A DNA stretch of 42,878 nucleotides from Nitratiruptor sp. (GTDB lineage: Bacteria; Campylobacterota; Campylobacteria; Campylobacterales; Nitratiruptoraceae). The notes under the pieces were generated by a model. It was not told where the DNA came from and did no database searches. It saw only the letters and a program-made list of their open reading frames with translations. Positions 23,679 to 32,406 of this stretch are shown in pieces. Position numbers and translations under genes: made by a program. Position 1 is the stretch's first letter. Each line of letters opens with the position of its first letter. The DNA lies in contig WGAX01000183.1 in NCBI GenBank assembly GCA_015494595.1, positions 1-42,878 on the forward strand, read 5' to 3'.

Positions 23679-25751
23679 TTACAATACCTTTTGTGTTTCT
23701 GTATCAATTATGGAGTTTGCAATACCTCCTAAGGGATAGAGCTCTATTCTAAAAAAGACTACATTATTCTCATATGATCGACTACCCTCACTACTTAAAA
23801 TTGGTAATACCTCTCTTTTATAGCTTATCTCATATCCCCAACATTTTTTATGCATACTCCAGCCTACACTCCAACTCCGAGCATTATTATCTTTAATGTC
23901 AAAATCTATTGTAGCAAATAGTTTATATTTTTTTGATAAAGCCGTACTCCCTTTAAAGCGTATAAAATTGGAATCTCTCTCTCCTTTTACCCTATTTTTA
24001 TAAAAATGACTCAAAAAAAGCTCATAACGTGGATCACGATAGGTTAGGGTTGTGGCAATAGAGGTAAAAGTGGAGCGGGTATGAGAATAGAAAATATCGC
24101 TATTGAAGGTAAAATCTTTCCACTTGATCCCAATCTCATTTTCCAAATCTCCAAACTTGTCACTCTCATCATAAAAAATAGGCTGTGCCAATCTGTGATA
24201 TAATCGCTCTTGGCCATCTCCCTCATAAAAATATTGTTGCAAACTCAAAACAACTCTTTTGCTTTTATCCTCAATATTAATAAAAGGCGCTTGATCACCT
24301 CTTGTTTTTTCATAACTTGGTATAAAAAAAGTAGCATCAAGATGCAGCGTATGCAAAAAGCTAGGATAGCGCTTTATAAGATCACTAAAAAGGCTAATCC
24401 TATGCTCATTACGATATACATAGCTATTTTTCCACTTTTTATTAAGATTCTTCTTGACAAAATTATAATCTGCATAATCGGCAAAAAGATTTTCACTAAT
24501 GGCAAATCCCACATAATCATCAAAAAGCGAATAGTGAAAGGTAATGGGAATATTGAGTTTATACTCTAAAGCATTAAGCCCTTTATCCCTATAAAAATGG
24601 TTAATCATCGCATCTACATTATAAGAGAGATAATTAGTAAAAATAGGAGTCTCATATTTGTGATAGTGCAAAGCTGGCATCAGCTGCAAGGTTGCAGAGT
24701 TACTAACTTTTCTATTATCCTTAAAATACTTTGTATAGATTGCAAAATAGTGGGTATTGTAGTTATAGATATAATTGAGGCGAGATGTAATTTGACTATC
24801 AATACCCTCTACTAATCTATTCTTTTGCAAGTTAAAGTAATCTACATCATTATAGCTTTTTATATCAACATAGAGTCCATCATTCTCATAAACATTGTGG
24901 GCAGATGTAAAGAGATTTGTACGCTTATAAAAAATTTCAGCACCATAGTGCTTATCATTTTTTAATCTTTTCCCTCTTGCATAGCTGCTCTTTTCATCAA
25001 AATATCCAAGTCTTATAGATCCAAATGAGTATAAAGAGTCTACAAAACGGAATGTAGAGTAGATTCCATATCCACGCTTTGTACGGATTTGGGGCTCAAT
25101 TTCTAAATCCCACCAAGGCTTAGGAGCAAAATAGATAGGCTGCAAATAGACAAAGCCCTCATCTTCTGAAAAGCCCATTTTTGGCTTTAAAAGACCAGAA
25201 TGGCGCTTTCTAAAGGTAGAAAACCCTATATAAGGCAGATAGAGAATAGGATAATCCCCTAAATAGAGACGGACTCCATGAAGATCCACCCACTGCTTTT
25301 GCCGATCCAAAAGACCATCTTTAAAATAGAAACGCCAATCGCTGCATCTTACATCACAACTCGATATAAAAGCGTTTCGTAGTGTAACTTTAGGTTTTTG
25401 TACCTTTGCACTTGTAGCTGCTGCCCATACTTTTGTACTGTATTCAGTAAAAAAGATAGGAGTTGCTAACAGTTTTTCATTATAGAGATCCAAAATTGCA
25501 AAGTCGCTTAAAAATGTATATGTAGCATCTTTTATCAAAGAGACATTGCCAAAAAGCTTTACAATCCCCTTTGCTTTGTCATACTCTGCACGCTCTGCTT
25601 CAATATGGTAATCTTTATACTCTACAACTACTCTTTTTTGAGCTTTTACACTCTCTTTAGCTGCCTCCACTTCATAAGAGTAGATACGCAATGCCTCTTT
25701 TGCATAGAGTGCCCCAGCAAGAGATAAGGAGAGAAAAAATTTACGAAACAT
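23679..25751 (-). CDS. lptD: LPS-assembly protein LptD
   Basis: 690 residues. A signal peptide (about 1-17) is followed by an OstA-like beta-jellyroll (about 35-130, DYHIEAERAEYDKAKGIVKL and FGNVSL), then a large outer-membrane beta-barrel (about 170-690) with many aromatic-rich strands. Cysteines occur in the SSCDVRCSDW stretch (about residues 131-140) and in KKCWGYEISY near the end (about 650), matching the two-cluster arrangement used for disulfides in LptD. It inserts LPS into the outer leaflet. It is shorter than the Escherichia protein, as usual in Campylobacterota. Its start overlaps the purD stop by 11 bp. Confidence 0.92.
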   Translation of the reverse strand: MFRKFFLSLSLAGALYAKEALRIYSYEVEAAKESVKAQKRVVVEYKDYHIEAERAEYDKAKGIVKLFGNVSLIKDATYTFLSDFAILDLYNEKLLATPIFFTEYSTKVWAAATSAKVQKPKVTLRNAFISSCDVRCSDWRFYFKDGLLDRQKQWVDLHGVRLYLGDYPILYLPYIGFSTFRKRHSGLLKPKMGFSEDEGFVYLQPIYFAPKPWWDLEIEPQIRTKRGYGIYSTFRFVDSLYSFGSIRLGYFDEKSSYARGKRLKNDKHYGAEIFYKRTNLFTSAHNVYENDGLYVDIKSYNDVDYFNLQKNRLVEGIDSQITSRLNYIYNYNTHYFAIYTKYFKDNRKVSNSATLQLMPALHYHKYETPIFTNYLSYNVDAMINHFYRDKGLNALEYKLNIPITFHYSLFDDYVGFAISENLFADYADYNFVKKNLNKKWKNSYVYRNEHRISLFSDLIKRYPSFLHTLHLDATFFIPSYEKTRGDQAPFINIEDKSKRVVLSLQQYFYEGDGQERLYHRLAQPIFYDESDKFGDLENEIGIKWKDFTFNSDIFYSHTRSTFTSIATTLTYRDPRYELFLSHFYKNRVKGERDSNFIRFKGSTALSKKYKLFATIDFDIKDNNARSWSVGWSMHKKCWGYEISYKREVLPILSSEGSRSYENNVVFFRIELYPLGGIANSIIDTETQKVL

Positions 25752-27021
25752 CGGCTTGCAATGCTTGATAAGCTATATCTGCTCTAAACTTTTTACCGGC
25801 AAAATGCACTTGGCCTGTTAATAAATAGGCATAATCTCTTGCTTCTTGAATCGTATCTCCTATACCTACACACACAAGCACTCTTCCTCCTGTTGCATAA
25901 AGTTTTCCTTCTATTAAGCTCACTCCTGCAAAGCAGATATGTGCATGTTCTTTGAGATCTCCATGCACAATATCATCAATAATAATTTCACTAGGTTTAC
26001 TCTTACCATAAGGGTAGTTTTGGCTTGCAACCACTACACCTACAGCATATTTATCAAAAAACTCTATATCTACACTCTTTAAATCTTTAGTAGCTGCTTT
26101 ATAGAAAAGCTCACTTGCAGGAGTTTTAAGCAGAGGCATCAGCACTTCACACTCTGGATCACCAAAGCGCACATTAAATTCCAATACATAAGGCTCCCCA
26201 TTTACAATCATAAGCCCCGCAAACAGCACTCCCTCAAATGGTGTTTCTTCTTTTGCCATTCCTTCAATCGTTGGAGCGATAATACGCTCTTCAATCTTTT
26301 TATAGAGCTTCTCATCTATGAGCGGCGTAGGCGCATAAGCCCCCATACCTCCCGTATTTGGTCCTTTATCACCATCTAAAAGACGCTTATGATCTTGGGC
26401 TGCTGGAAGAATTGTGTAATCTTTGCCATCGCTTATTGCAAAAATACTTAACTCATATCCATCTAAAAACTCTTCAACAATAACTCTCTCTCCCGCTGGC
26501 CCAAAAGCCTCTCCACTGAGCATTTTAGCAGCTGCCTCTTTTGCCTCTTGGCGTGTCTGGGCAATAATAACCCCTTTGCCAGCACAAAGCCCATCAGCTT
26601 TGACGACAATAGGAGGGCTCAATTCATCAATAAACTCTGCTGCCTCTTCCATAAGGGAGGTTTCAATATATCTAGCTGTTGGAATATTATATTTTTTTAA
26701 GAAGTTTTTCATAAAGATTTTTGAGCCCTCAAGAAGAGCTGCTTTTTGGGAAGGTCCAAAGATAGTTAAGCCCTGCTCTTTAAAAATATCTACTATACCC
26801 TCTACCAAAGGTGCTTCAGGACCTACAATTGTCAAATCAACAGAGCGCTCTTTGGCAAACTGGGCAAGCTCATTATAATCACTAATATCTACATTTTCTC
26901 CAAGCTCCAAGGTAGCACCATTACCAGGAGCAAAAAAGATCTCTTCTACACTCTTATCTCTTTTCAGTGCCAATCCTATGGCATACTCTCTACCGCCGCT
27001 TCCAACCACCATAACTATCAT
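25741..27021 (-). CDS. purD: Phosphoribosylamine-glycine ligase
   Basis: ATP-grasp enzyme joining phosphoribosylamine and glycine in purine biosynthesis; 426 residues. VVGSGGREYAIG (about residues 5-16) and FFAPGNGAT start the N domain, and the ATP-grasp region includes VVKADGLCAGKGV, QDHKRLLDGDKGPNTGGMGAYAP and FNVRFGDPE. The frame stays open 29 codons further up to 27108, but those codons encode the hairpins of the leader RNA. The ATG at 27019-27021 has an AAAAGG site and the family N-terminus. It is the first gene of a run with lptD, the MCE gene, the J-domain gene, pnp and the glycosidase. Confidence 0.96.
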   Translation of the reverse strand: MIVMVVGSGGREYAIGLALKRDKSVEEIFFAPGNGATLELGENVDISDYNELAQFAKERSVDLTIVGPEAPLVEGIVDIFKEQGLTIFGPSQKAALLEGSKIFMKNFLKKYNIPTARYIETSLMEEAAEFIDELSPPIVVKADGLCAGKGVIIAQTRQEAKEAAAKMLSGEAFGPAGERVIVEEFLDGYELSIFAISDGKDYTILPAAQDHKRLLDGDKGPNTGGMGAYAPTPLIDEKLYKKIEERIIAPTIEGMAKEETPFEGVLFAGLMIVNGEPYVLEFNVRFGDPECEVLMPLLKTPASELFYKAATKDLKSVDIEFFDKYAVGVVVASQNYPYGKSKPSEIIIDDIVHGDLKEHAHICFAGVSLIEGKLYATGGRVLVCVGIGDTIQEARDYAYLLTGQVHFAGKKFRADIAYQALQADVS

Positions 27022-27160
27022 AATAAAATGCCTTTTAGCTTGATACTCCACCGCGTAAACGAGGTGGATTCCCGCTCCCCTAAGCGACCTTAGGTTGCTG
27101 ACGGGCATTTTAGGTCAGGTGTATCCCACCTTGACCGACGGCTTTGGTTTTTGACCGTCA
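27022..27160 (-). ncRNA. Structured purD leader, candidate cis-regulatory RNA
   Basis: The 140 nt before purD fold almost completely. Hairpin D (27137-27159, GACGG/CCGTC) starts at the predicted transcript 5' end. Hairpin C (27113-27136) has GGTC-AGGTG/CACCT-GACC around GGATA. A closing stem pairs AAAATGCC (27104-27111) with GGCATTTT (27025-27032) and encloses hairpin A (27079-27094, CCTAAG/CTTAGG) and hairpin B (27047-27068, TCCACC/GGTGGA). The GG of the purD ribosome site (27031-27032) lies in the closing stem, a layout typical of translation-controlling riboswitches. I recall a purD RNA motif reported for epsilonproteobacteria; whether this is that motif needs a covariance search. No ligand is known to me. 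Confidence 0.65.
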
Positions 27161-27166
27161 TTGAGT

Positions 27167-27172
27167 ATTATA
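27167..27172 (-). promoter_or_regulatory. -10 box for the purD leader
   Basis: GTATAATAC on the minus strand, downstream of a run of seven T. The predicted start of transcription is about 27160, exactly at the first hairpin of the leader. GTATAATAC reads GTATTATAC on the other strand, so it is only partly palindromic. Confidence 0.6.
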
Positions 27173-27194
27173 CAAAAAAATTAGACTACGCCTG

Positions 27195-27244
27195 AATGAC
27201 CTTATATCCATCACCGGAAGGAGGTGGTTTTACGGTCATTTTTT
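27195..27244. other. Hairpin with Shine-Dalgarno-like loop between 6S and purD leader
   Basis: The plus strand reads AATGACC...ATCACC-GGAAGGA-GGTGGT...GGTCATT followed by six T. The outer 7-bp stem and inner 6-bp stem are complete on the plus strand (one T-G wobble); the minus strand has one C-A mismatch in the inner stem. On the plus strand it looks like a Rho-independent terminator. On the minus strand the loop is C/U-rich (TCCTTCC) and complements ribosome-binding sites. Which strand is transcribed is not clear. Confidence 0.45.
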
Positions 27245-27254
27245 GATAAATAGC

Positions 27255-27441
27255 AAAAGCCCAAGCGGGCGTTCACGCAATGCAATGGTCCCTTAGACCA
27301 AAGAAGAGGGAGCGAGCTTTGGATTAGGCGGCGGCTTTATGGGCCCCGCTAAAGTCGCCGACACACACCAAAGACTACAGACCTCCCTCAATAGTGCGAT
27401 TGTCGGACCCCCATACTGCGGGTAGCGCACCGCTCAGGCTT
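27255..27441 (-). ncRNA. ssrS: 6S RNA-like regulator of RNA polymerase
   Basis: About 187 nt on the minus strand fold into one long rod. The closing stem GCCTGAGCGG/CCGCTTGGGC has 10 bp including two G-U. TGCGC/GCGTG and GGTCC/GGACC continue it. A central bubble has GACAATCGCACTATT on one side and TTCTTTGGTCTAAG on the other. GAGGGAG/CTCCCTC, CTTTGG/CCAAAG and CGGCG-A-CTTTA/TAAAG-C-CGCCG then form the upper stem. Long paired arms, a large central bubble and 184-like length are the 6S architecture that mimics an open promoter for sigma-70 polymerase. Location upstream of purD agrees with my recollection of 6S in Helicobacter. tmRNA, RNase P and 4.5S signatures are absent. Confidence 0.8.
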
Positions 27442-27447
27442 TATGTA

Positions 27448-27453
27448 ATTATA
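27448..27453 (-). promoter_or_regulatory. -10 box for the 6S-like RNA
   Basis: TTTTGCTATAAT on the minus strand, an extended consensus -10 with T-rich upstream DNA, 17 bp after the hemD stop. It is among the best promoter matches in the window and fits an abundant RNA starting at about 27441. Confidence 0.75.
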
Positions 27454-27469
27454 GCAAAATTCTGCCAAT

Positions 27470-28105
27470 TTATACTTTTTTTTGCAAACTATCCACAATC
27501 TCTTGTAAACTCATCTGCTCAAAGAGTATATAAAAGATATTTTTTGGCATAGCGCTAGCACTCTTCTTGCCAATTACTACAGCCCTATAACTGCTATCCC
27601 ACTCAAAACAGCCAAAGAAGCAGCGAATAGTAGAAGGTGAAGAGAAAATAATGGTGGAGCCTTTTGGAGGAGGCTCTACTCTATCACACTCTTGGCACAG
27701 AGTCTCATAGATAACTGCCTCTTTAACATCCAATCCCAACTCTTTGGCAATAGCTGCTATATCGGTAGCCACCCTTTTAGGACGCAGATATAAAAATTTA
27801 GCACCTTTAAATCTTTTAGCTACCTCTTTAATAAAATCTTTGCCATAAAAGCTTTTTGCCACAAAAGCCACTTTTCCACCTAGCTGCTCTATGGTTTTAG
27901 CAGTAGCTTTGCCAATGGCCAAAGAGGGGATAGTTTTCCAACTATCAGTATAGTAGTTGATCGCTTTAACGCCGTTTTTGGAGGTAAAGAGCAAGTAATC
28001 GTAGGCAGCAATATCCACAGAGGGGGGAAAGTAACGCTGCCAGATTACTGGCAGCTTTTTTGCCCCTTGAATATCTGTATCAGAGAGGATATAGATCACT
28101 CCCAC
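27470..28105 (-). CDS. hemD: Uroporphyrinogen-III synthase
   Basis: Cyclises and inverts ring D of hydroxymethylbilane in haem/sirohaem synthesis. 211 residues with the weakly conserved two-domain HemD layout: YDYLLFTSKNGVKAI (about residues 36-50), PSLAIGKATAKTIEQLG (about 60-76), then IIFSSPSTIRCFF (about 152-164) and AVVIGKKSASAM. The family is divergent, but these three landmarks are consistent. The start is GTG at 28105 (GGAA site 7 nt upstream), overlapping the guaA stop by 10 bp; a second GTG at 28099 would give a GTGA overlap. It ends just before the 6S promoter. Confidence 0.85.
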   Translation of the reverse strand: MGVIYILSDTDIQGAKKLPVIWQRYFPPSVDIAAYDYLLFTSKNGVKAINYYTDSWKTIPSLAIGKATAKTIEQLGGKVAFVAKSFYGKDFIKEVAKRFKGAKFLYLRPKRVATDIAAIAKELGLDVKEAVIYETLCQECDRVEPPPKGSTIIFSSPSTIRCFFGCFEWDSSYRAVVIGKKSASAMPKNIFYILFEQMSLQEIVDSLQKKV

Positions 28106-29646
28106 TCTATCGTTCCTGGCGGTTTGGAGGTAATATCAAAAACCACTCTATTAATGCCATCTACTTCATTGATAATACGATTGCTTATTAGCTCTAACAG
28201 ATCGTGAGGGATATGGGCAAAGGTTGCAGTCATCCCGTCACTGCTTTCAACTATACGCAAAGCTACCGTATTTTCATAGGTTCTTTTGTCTCCCATAACT
28301 CCAACGCTTTTGACATTAAGCAGCACTGCAAAACTTTGCCAAAGCTTCTCATAGAGTCCGTGGGCTTTAATCTCCTCTAACAAAATGGTATCAGCCCTTC
28401 GCACAAGCTCCAAAGCTTTTGGTGTAACCTCTCCCAAAATCCTAATAGCAAGTCCTGGTCCTGGAAATGGGTGGCGATAGACCATCTCTTTTGGAAGTCC
28501 AAGCTCTAAACCTAACTTTCTTACCTCATCTTTAAAAAGCTCTCTAAGCGGCTCAATAAGCTCAAACTGCATCCAATCAGGAAGCCCCCCCACATTGTGA
28601 TGCGATTTGATTGTCTGGCTAGGACCTTTGACTGAGACCGATTCAATCACATCTGGATAGAGGGTGCCTTGGGCTAAATATTTTACATCTTTATGCTTTT
28701 TGGCCTCCTCTTCAAACACCTCTATAAATGTGTGTCCTATAATCTTTCTTTTTTGCTCTGGATCTGTTACACCTTTTAAAGCATCTAAAAAGCGCCTCTT
28801 TGCATCAATGACTATAAGAGGGACTTTAAGAAGGCTCTTAAACACATATTCTACTTTCTCTCTTTCTCCCTCTCTTAGTAATCCATTATCTACAAAGACA
28901 GGAATAAGCTGATTGCCAATCGCTTCATACAATAAAGCTGTTACTACCGAGCTATCCACTCCCCCACTCAAAGCGCACAACACCTTATCTTTGCCAACCC
29001 TTTGGCGAATCTTTTCAATCTGCTCTTTGGCAAAGTGTCCCATATCCCAATCGGGCTTGACTTTTGCAATATTGATGGCAAAGTTTTGCAAAATTTTTGC
29101 ACCCTCTTCGGAATGGGAGACTTCTGGGTGAAATTGCAGCGCATAAATAGCTTTTTCCTCATTGGCGATGGCAGCATAAGGAGAGTTGTCTGTATGAGCG
29201 ATTTTGACAAACCCTTCTGGCAGCTTCACCACCTTATCACCGTGACTCATCCATACAATCTGCCCATCTCTTGTACCCTCAAATAGAGGAGAAACTCTGC
29301 CGTGGAGGGGATCAAAATAGAGCTTTGCCTTGCCATATTCGTGCTCCAAAGCCCTTATCACTTCACCACCAAAATCGGTAGCAATGAGCTGCATTCCATA
29401 ACAGATCCCAAGAATTGGAATACCAAGCTCATAAATTTCTCTATCCACCTTTGGAGCATCCTCTTCATAGACACTTGCAGGCCCCCCGCTAAAGATTATA
29501 CCTTGAGGAGATTTTTCTTTTATCTTTTCTATATCTTCAAAATAGGGGTAAATTTCGCAATAGACTCCACCCTCTCTGAGCCTTCTAGCAATAAGTTGCG
29601 TATACTGGCTTCCAAAATCCAAGATTACTATTGGCACCTTTTGCAT
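28096..29646 (-). CDS. guaA: GMP synthase, glutamine-hydrolysing
   Basis: Converts XMP to GMP. 516 residues: an N-terminal class I amidotransferase domain with the nucleophile in GICYGMQ (about residue 83) and the His/Glu of QFHPEVSH (about 172-176); an ATP pyrophosphatase domain with the SGGVDSSV loop (about 229-236); and the C-terminal dimerisation domain ending KPPGTIEWE. The ATG follows AAAGGAAG. It starts 10 bp after the nhaD stop. Purine genes (guaA, purD) thus flank the 6S locus. Confidence 0.98.
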   Translation of the reverse strand: MQKVPIVILDFGSQYTQLIARRLREGGVYCEIYPYFEDIEKIKEKSPQGIIFSGGPASVYEEDAPKVDREIYELGIPILGICYGMQLIATDFGGEVIRALEHEYGKAKLYFDPLHGRVSPLFEGTRDGQIVWMSHGDKVVKLPEGFVKIAHTDNSPYAAIANEEKAIYALQFHPEVSHSEEGAKILQNFAINIAKVKPDWDMGHFAKEQIEKIRQRVGKDKVLCALSGGVDSSVVTALLYEAIGNQLIPVFVDNGLLREGEREKVEYVFKSLLKVPLIVIDAKRRFLDALKGVTDPEQKRKIIGHTFIEVFEEEAKKHKDVKYLAQGTLYPDVIESVSVKGPSQTIKSHHNVGGLPDWMQFELIEPLRELFKDEVRKLGLELGLPKEMVYRHPFPGPGLAIRILGEVTPKALELVRRADTILLEEIKAHGLYEKLWQSFAVLLNVKSVGVMGDKRTYENTVALRIVESSDGMTATFAHIPHDLLELISNRIINEVDGINRVVFDITSKPPGTIEWE

Positions 29647-29655
29647 CTACTTCCT

Positions 29656-30957
29656 TTAATACAAACCAAAAATCTCAAACTGAATATACCATAAAACAAC
29701 TGATAAAATATAGCCAGCAAGCACTGTCCATGCATACTTCATATGGGATCCAAAAGTGTAAATCCCTCGAAGTCTTCCCATTACGCCAACTCCTGCTGCA
29801 CTACCAAAGCTAATGAGGCTTCCACCAATTCCAGCAGTCATAGTTACAAGCAGCCACTGATCAATTCCCATTGGAGGATTGGCTTTTAAGATTGCGCTCA
29901 TTACAGGCACATTGTCAATAATTGCAGAGATAAATCCAACACCAATATTACCTGCAGTGGGACCAATAATATCATAAAGCTTGACAATATACTCCAAATA
30001 TCCCATAAAATGCAAAGCTCCCACTGCACTTAAAATTCCAAAGAAAAAGAGGAGTGTATCATTTTCTACATTTTTCATATTTACATAGACGTCGAAATGA
30101 TCGCTTTTGTTTTTAAGCCTATGAATATAGGAGTACATCTTAAGCAAAGCCAAACCAAACATCATACCCCACATTGCGGGAAAATGAAAAAACTGGTGTC
30201 CAGTGACTGCTATAAATATGGTAAACACACCCAACCAAATCACCACTTTTGCTCCCGGTTTAAGCTCAGCCCTTGGCAAAGAAGCATCAAAATGGGGCTC
30301 CCCTTTTGGCACAAAAAAGGATAAGAGCCACGCAGTTAGTAGCCATCCTGCAATACTGGGTACAAAAAGATATAAAAAGTCTATAAACTCTCCCTTGCCA
30401 GCCGTCCAAGCCATAAGTGTAGTAATATCACCAAAAGGGCTCCAAGCACCCCCTGCATTGGCAGCTACAACAATATTGATAGCTCCTGGCACTAAAAACT
30501 GCGTCTTTGTTTTGTCTATGGTAAAAAGCACGGTGGAGAGAATCAGCGCAGTAGTAAGGTTATCGGCTACAGGTGAAATCCAAAACGCCAAAGCTCCTGT
30601 AATCCAAAAGAGCTTTTTATAGCTATAACCTCTTGAGGTAAGCCTATATTTAAGCACATCAAACACTTGTCGCTCAATCAATGTCTCAATATAGGTCATT
30701 GCCACAAATAAAAAGAAGAAGATCTCAGCAATCTCTAAAATGAGCTTCTCCATTTCACTATGGAGTGGATGAGGATCTAAATGGTTAATAGTGAAATAGA
30801 TCCCCAGCAACATAAACATCAATGTTCCAATAAGCAGGGCCGGCTTTGCCTTATTCATATGGAACTTCTCTTCAGCAGCTATGAAATAGTAGCCTACAAC
30901 AAAAATGATAAGGTTCAAATACCCTATCCAGGTATGGGTCAATTCTACTCCATGCAT
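29656..30957 (-). CDS. nhaD: Na+/H+ antiporter, NhaD family
   Basis: 433 residues with about twelve membrane helices in the ion transporter (IT) superfamily. The two half-repeats carry WISPVADNLTTALILSTV (about residues 121-138) and ISAIIDNVPVMSAIL (about 342-356), each with an Asp-Asn pair in a broken helix, and SPFGDITTLMAW (about 176-187) is the NhaD signature. It exchanges cytoplasmic Na+ for H+, suiting a marine or alkaline setting. Its ATG directly follows the nadB stop (TAAATG) with a GGAGGAG site lying inside the nadB end, so it is co-translated with nadB. Confidence 0.93.
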   Translation of the reverse strand: MHGVELTHTWIGYLNLIIFVVGYYFIAAEEKFHMNKAKPALLIGTLMFMLLGIYFTINHLDPHPLHSEMEKLILEIAEIFFFLFVAMTYIETLIERQVFDVLKYRLTSRGYSYKKLFWITGALAFWISPVADNLTTALILSTVLFTIDKTKTQFLVPGAINIVVAANAGGAWSPFGDITTLMAWTAGKGEFIDFLYLFVPSIAGWLLTAWLLSFFVPKGEPHFDASLPRAELKPGAKVVIWLGVFTIFIAVTGHQFFHFPAMWGMMFGLALLKMYSYIHRLKNKSDHFDVYVNMKNVENDTLLFFFGILSAVGALHFMGYLEYIVKLYDIIGPTAGNIGVGFISAIIDNVPVMSAILKANPPMGIDQWLLVTMTAGIGGSLISFGSAAGVGVMGRLRGIYTFGSHMKYAWTVLAGYILSVVLWYIQFEIFGLY

Positions 30958-32406
30958 TTAAACTCCTCCCTCTTCTTCGATATAGTGCGCGCCTACACTC
31001 TTTTTTCTTGCAATAGCAGCTTCTATTATCGCTAATGCGCTTGCCAGTCTTAAGCGTAAAAGATAGCCTATTGGTTTATTGGCTATTTGGGTTACAATAT
31101 CTTTTGCCTCTTGCAGCTCTGAGGGCTTGCGAATAATACCAACCTTTTCCCACATCGTTTTTCTTAGCAACGATTTGAACTTTGCATCTTCGCTTTTTAC
31201 CAACTGCCTTTTTTCAATGGCAAACTCTTTTGGTGTATAAGAAAACTCATTTATTAAACTATCCTCAACAGCCCTTTTGGAAAAGACCAATCCTTCTAAC
31301 AAGGAGTTACTTGCTAGTCTATTGGCACCATGCACACCCGTACAAGCTACTTCACCAATAGCATAGAGATTTTGCATACCCTCAACTCTGCCCCAAGTAT
31401 CTGTGGCGATTCCGCCCATAATAAAGTGAAACGCAGGAGAAATTGGCACCTGCTCTTTTGGAACATTAAAACCAAGATTTTGAAAATTGCGATAGATTGT
31501 GGGAAAGCGCTTTTTGAAAAACTCCTCATTAAAAGCACTAAAATTAAGATAGACTTTATGCCCTTTTTTTTGGTGGCGATAGATTGCACGGCTCACAATA
31601 TCTCTAGGTGCTAACTCTCCTCTTGGATCATATTCAAACAAGAAGCGCTCTCCTCTCTCATCCACTACCGTAGCCCCTTCACCTCTTAAAGCCTCTGTTA
31701 AAAGATATTTTCTTGCTCTTGTATTGTAAACAAAAACAGTGGGATGAAACTGAGTAAATTCCATATCCTTTAAAGGAAGCCCTCTCATTGCAGCTATACC
31801 TTGCAAATCTGCACTTATCATCTTTGCGTTGGTATGATACTCATACAGCGAGCCAATTCCCCCACTTGCAATAGAGATATTTTTAGCATAGATCGTAAAC
31901 TCTCTAGCTCCTTGACGCACACACACCCCATAGGCTATATCATCTTCTATAAGCAAATCTATAACTACCACACCCTCTAATACTGTAGCTTCCGTCTGCT
32001 GCAACAAAAAGCGGTGCAGCTCTCTGCCCGTAGCATCTCCTCCTGCATGCAGTATTCTAGCGCGTGAGTGTGCAGCCTCCTTAGTAAAGAGCAGATTACC
32101 CTTCTCATCTGTATCAAACTCAAAGCCTCTAGCCAAAAGATCCTCTATAACAGCTATGGAGTTACGGCTGAGGATTTCAACCGCTTCCCTATTACAAAGC
32201 CCAGCACCAGCTTTTAGAGTATCTTCTATATGCAAAGCTACATCATCACTATCTACAGCCGTAGCAATACCTCCTTGTGCATAGAAGGTATTACACTCCC
32301 ATAGAGGATCTTTTGCAAGAATAAGAGTTTTTTTATTGGAAGGGATATTCAAAGCAGCATAGAGTCCTGCAATCCCTGCCCCCACAATCAGATAATCATA
32401 GATCAT
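30958..32406 (-). CDS. nadB: L-aspartate oxidase
   Basis: FAD enzyme oxidising L-aspartate to iminoaspartate for NAD synthesis. 482 residues with the dinucleotide-binding YLIVGAGIAGLYAAL (about residues 5-19), a substrate/FAD region FYAQGGIATAVDS (about 42-54), HFIMGGIATDTWG (about 330-342) and HGANRLASNSLLEG (about 360-373), all diagnostic for NadB rather than for fumarate reductase flavoproteins, and the shorter C-terminus of NadB. nadA and nadC are not in the window. The ATG overlaps the stop of the small upstream lipoprotein gene (ATGA). Confidence 0.95.
   Translation of the reverse strand: MIYDYLIVGAGIAGLYAALNIPSNKKTLILAKDPLWECNTFYAQGGIATAVDSDDVALHIEDTLKAGAGLCNREAVEILSRNSIAVIEDLLARGFEFDTDEKGNLLFTKEAAHSRARILHAGGDATGRELHRFLLQQTEATVLEGVVVIDLLIEDDIAYGVCVRQGAREFTIYAKNISIASGGIGSLYEYHTNAKMISADLQGIAAMRGLPLKDMEFTQFHPTVFVYNTRARKYLLTEALRGEGATVVDERGERFLFEYDPRGELAPRDIVSRAIYRHQKKGHKVYLNFSAFNEEFFKKRFPTIYRNFQNLGFNVPKEQVPISPAFHFIMGGIATDTWGRVEGMQNLYAIGEVACTGVHGANRLASNSLLEGLVFSKRAVEDSLINEFSYTPKEFAIEKRQLVKSEDAKFKSLLRKTMWEKVGIIRKPSELQEAKDIVTQIANKPIGYLLRLRLASALAIIEAAIARKKSVGAHYIEEEGGV

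Noticed and set aside
26423..26878. 151-residue plus-strand frame
   Set aside because: It is antisense to purD; composition is that of a mirrored reading frame.
27022..27108. N-terminal 29-residue extension of PurD
   Set aside because: It is encoded by the hairpins of the leader RNA, is unlike any PurD start, and a better ATG with ribosome site is at 27021.
27255..27441. tmRNA, RNase P RNA or 4.5S RNA
   Set aside because: The conserved tRNA-like ends, the GAGGAAAGUCC and ACAGAA blocks, and the GGAAGGAAGCAGCC loop are all missing; the rod with central bubble fits 6S.
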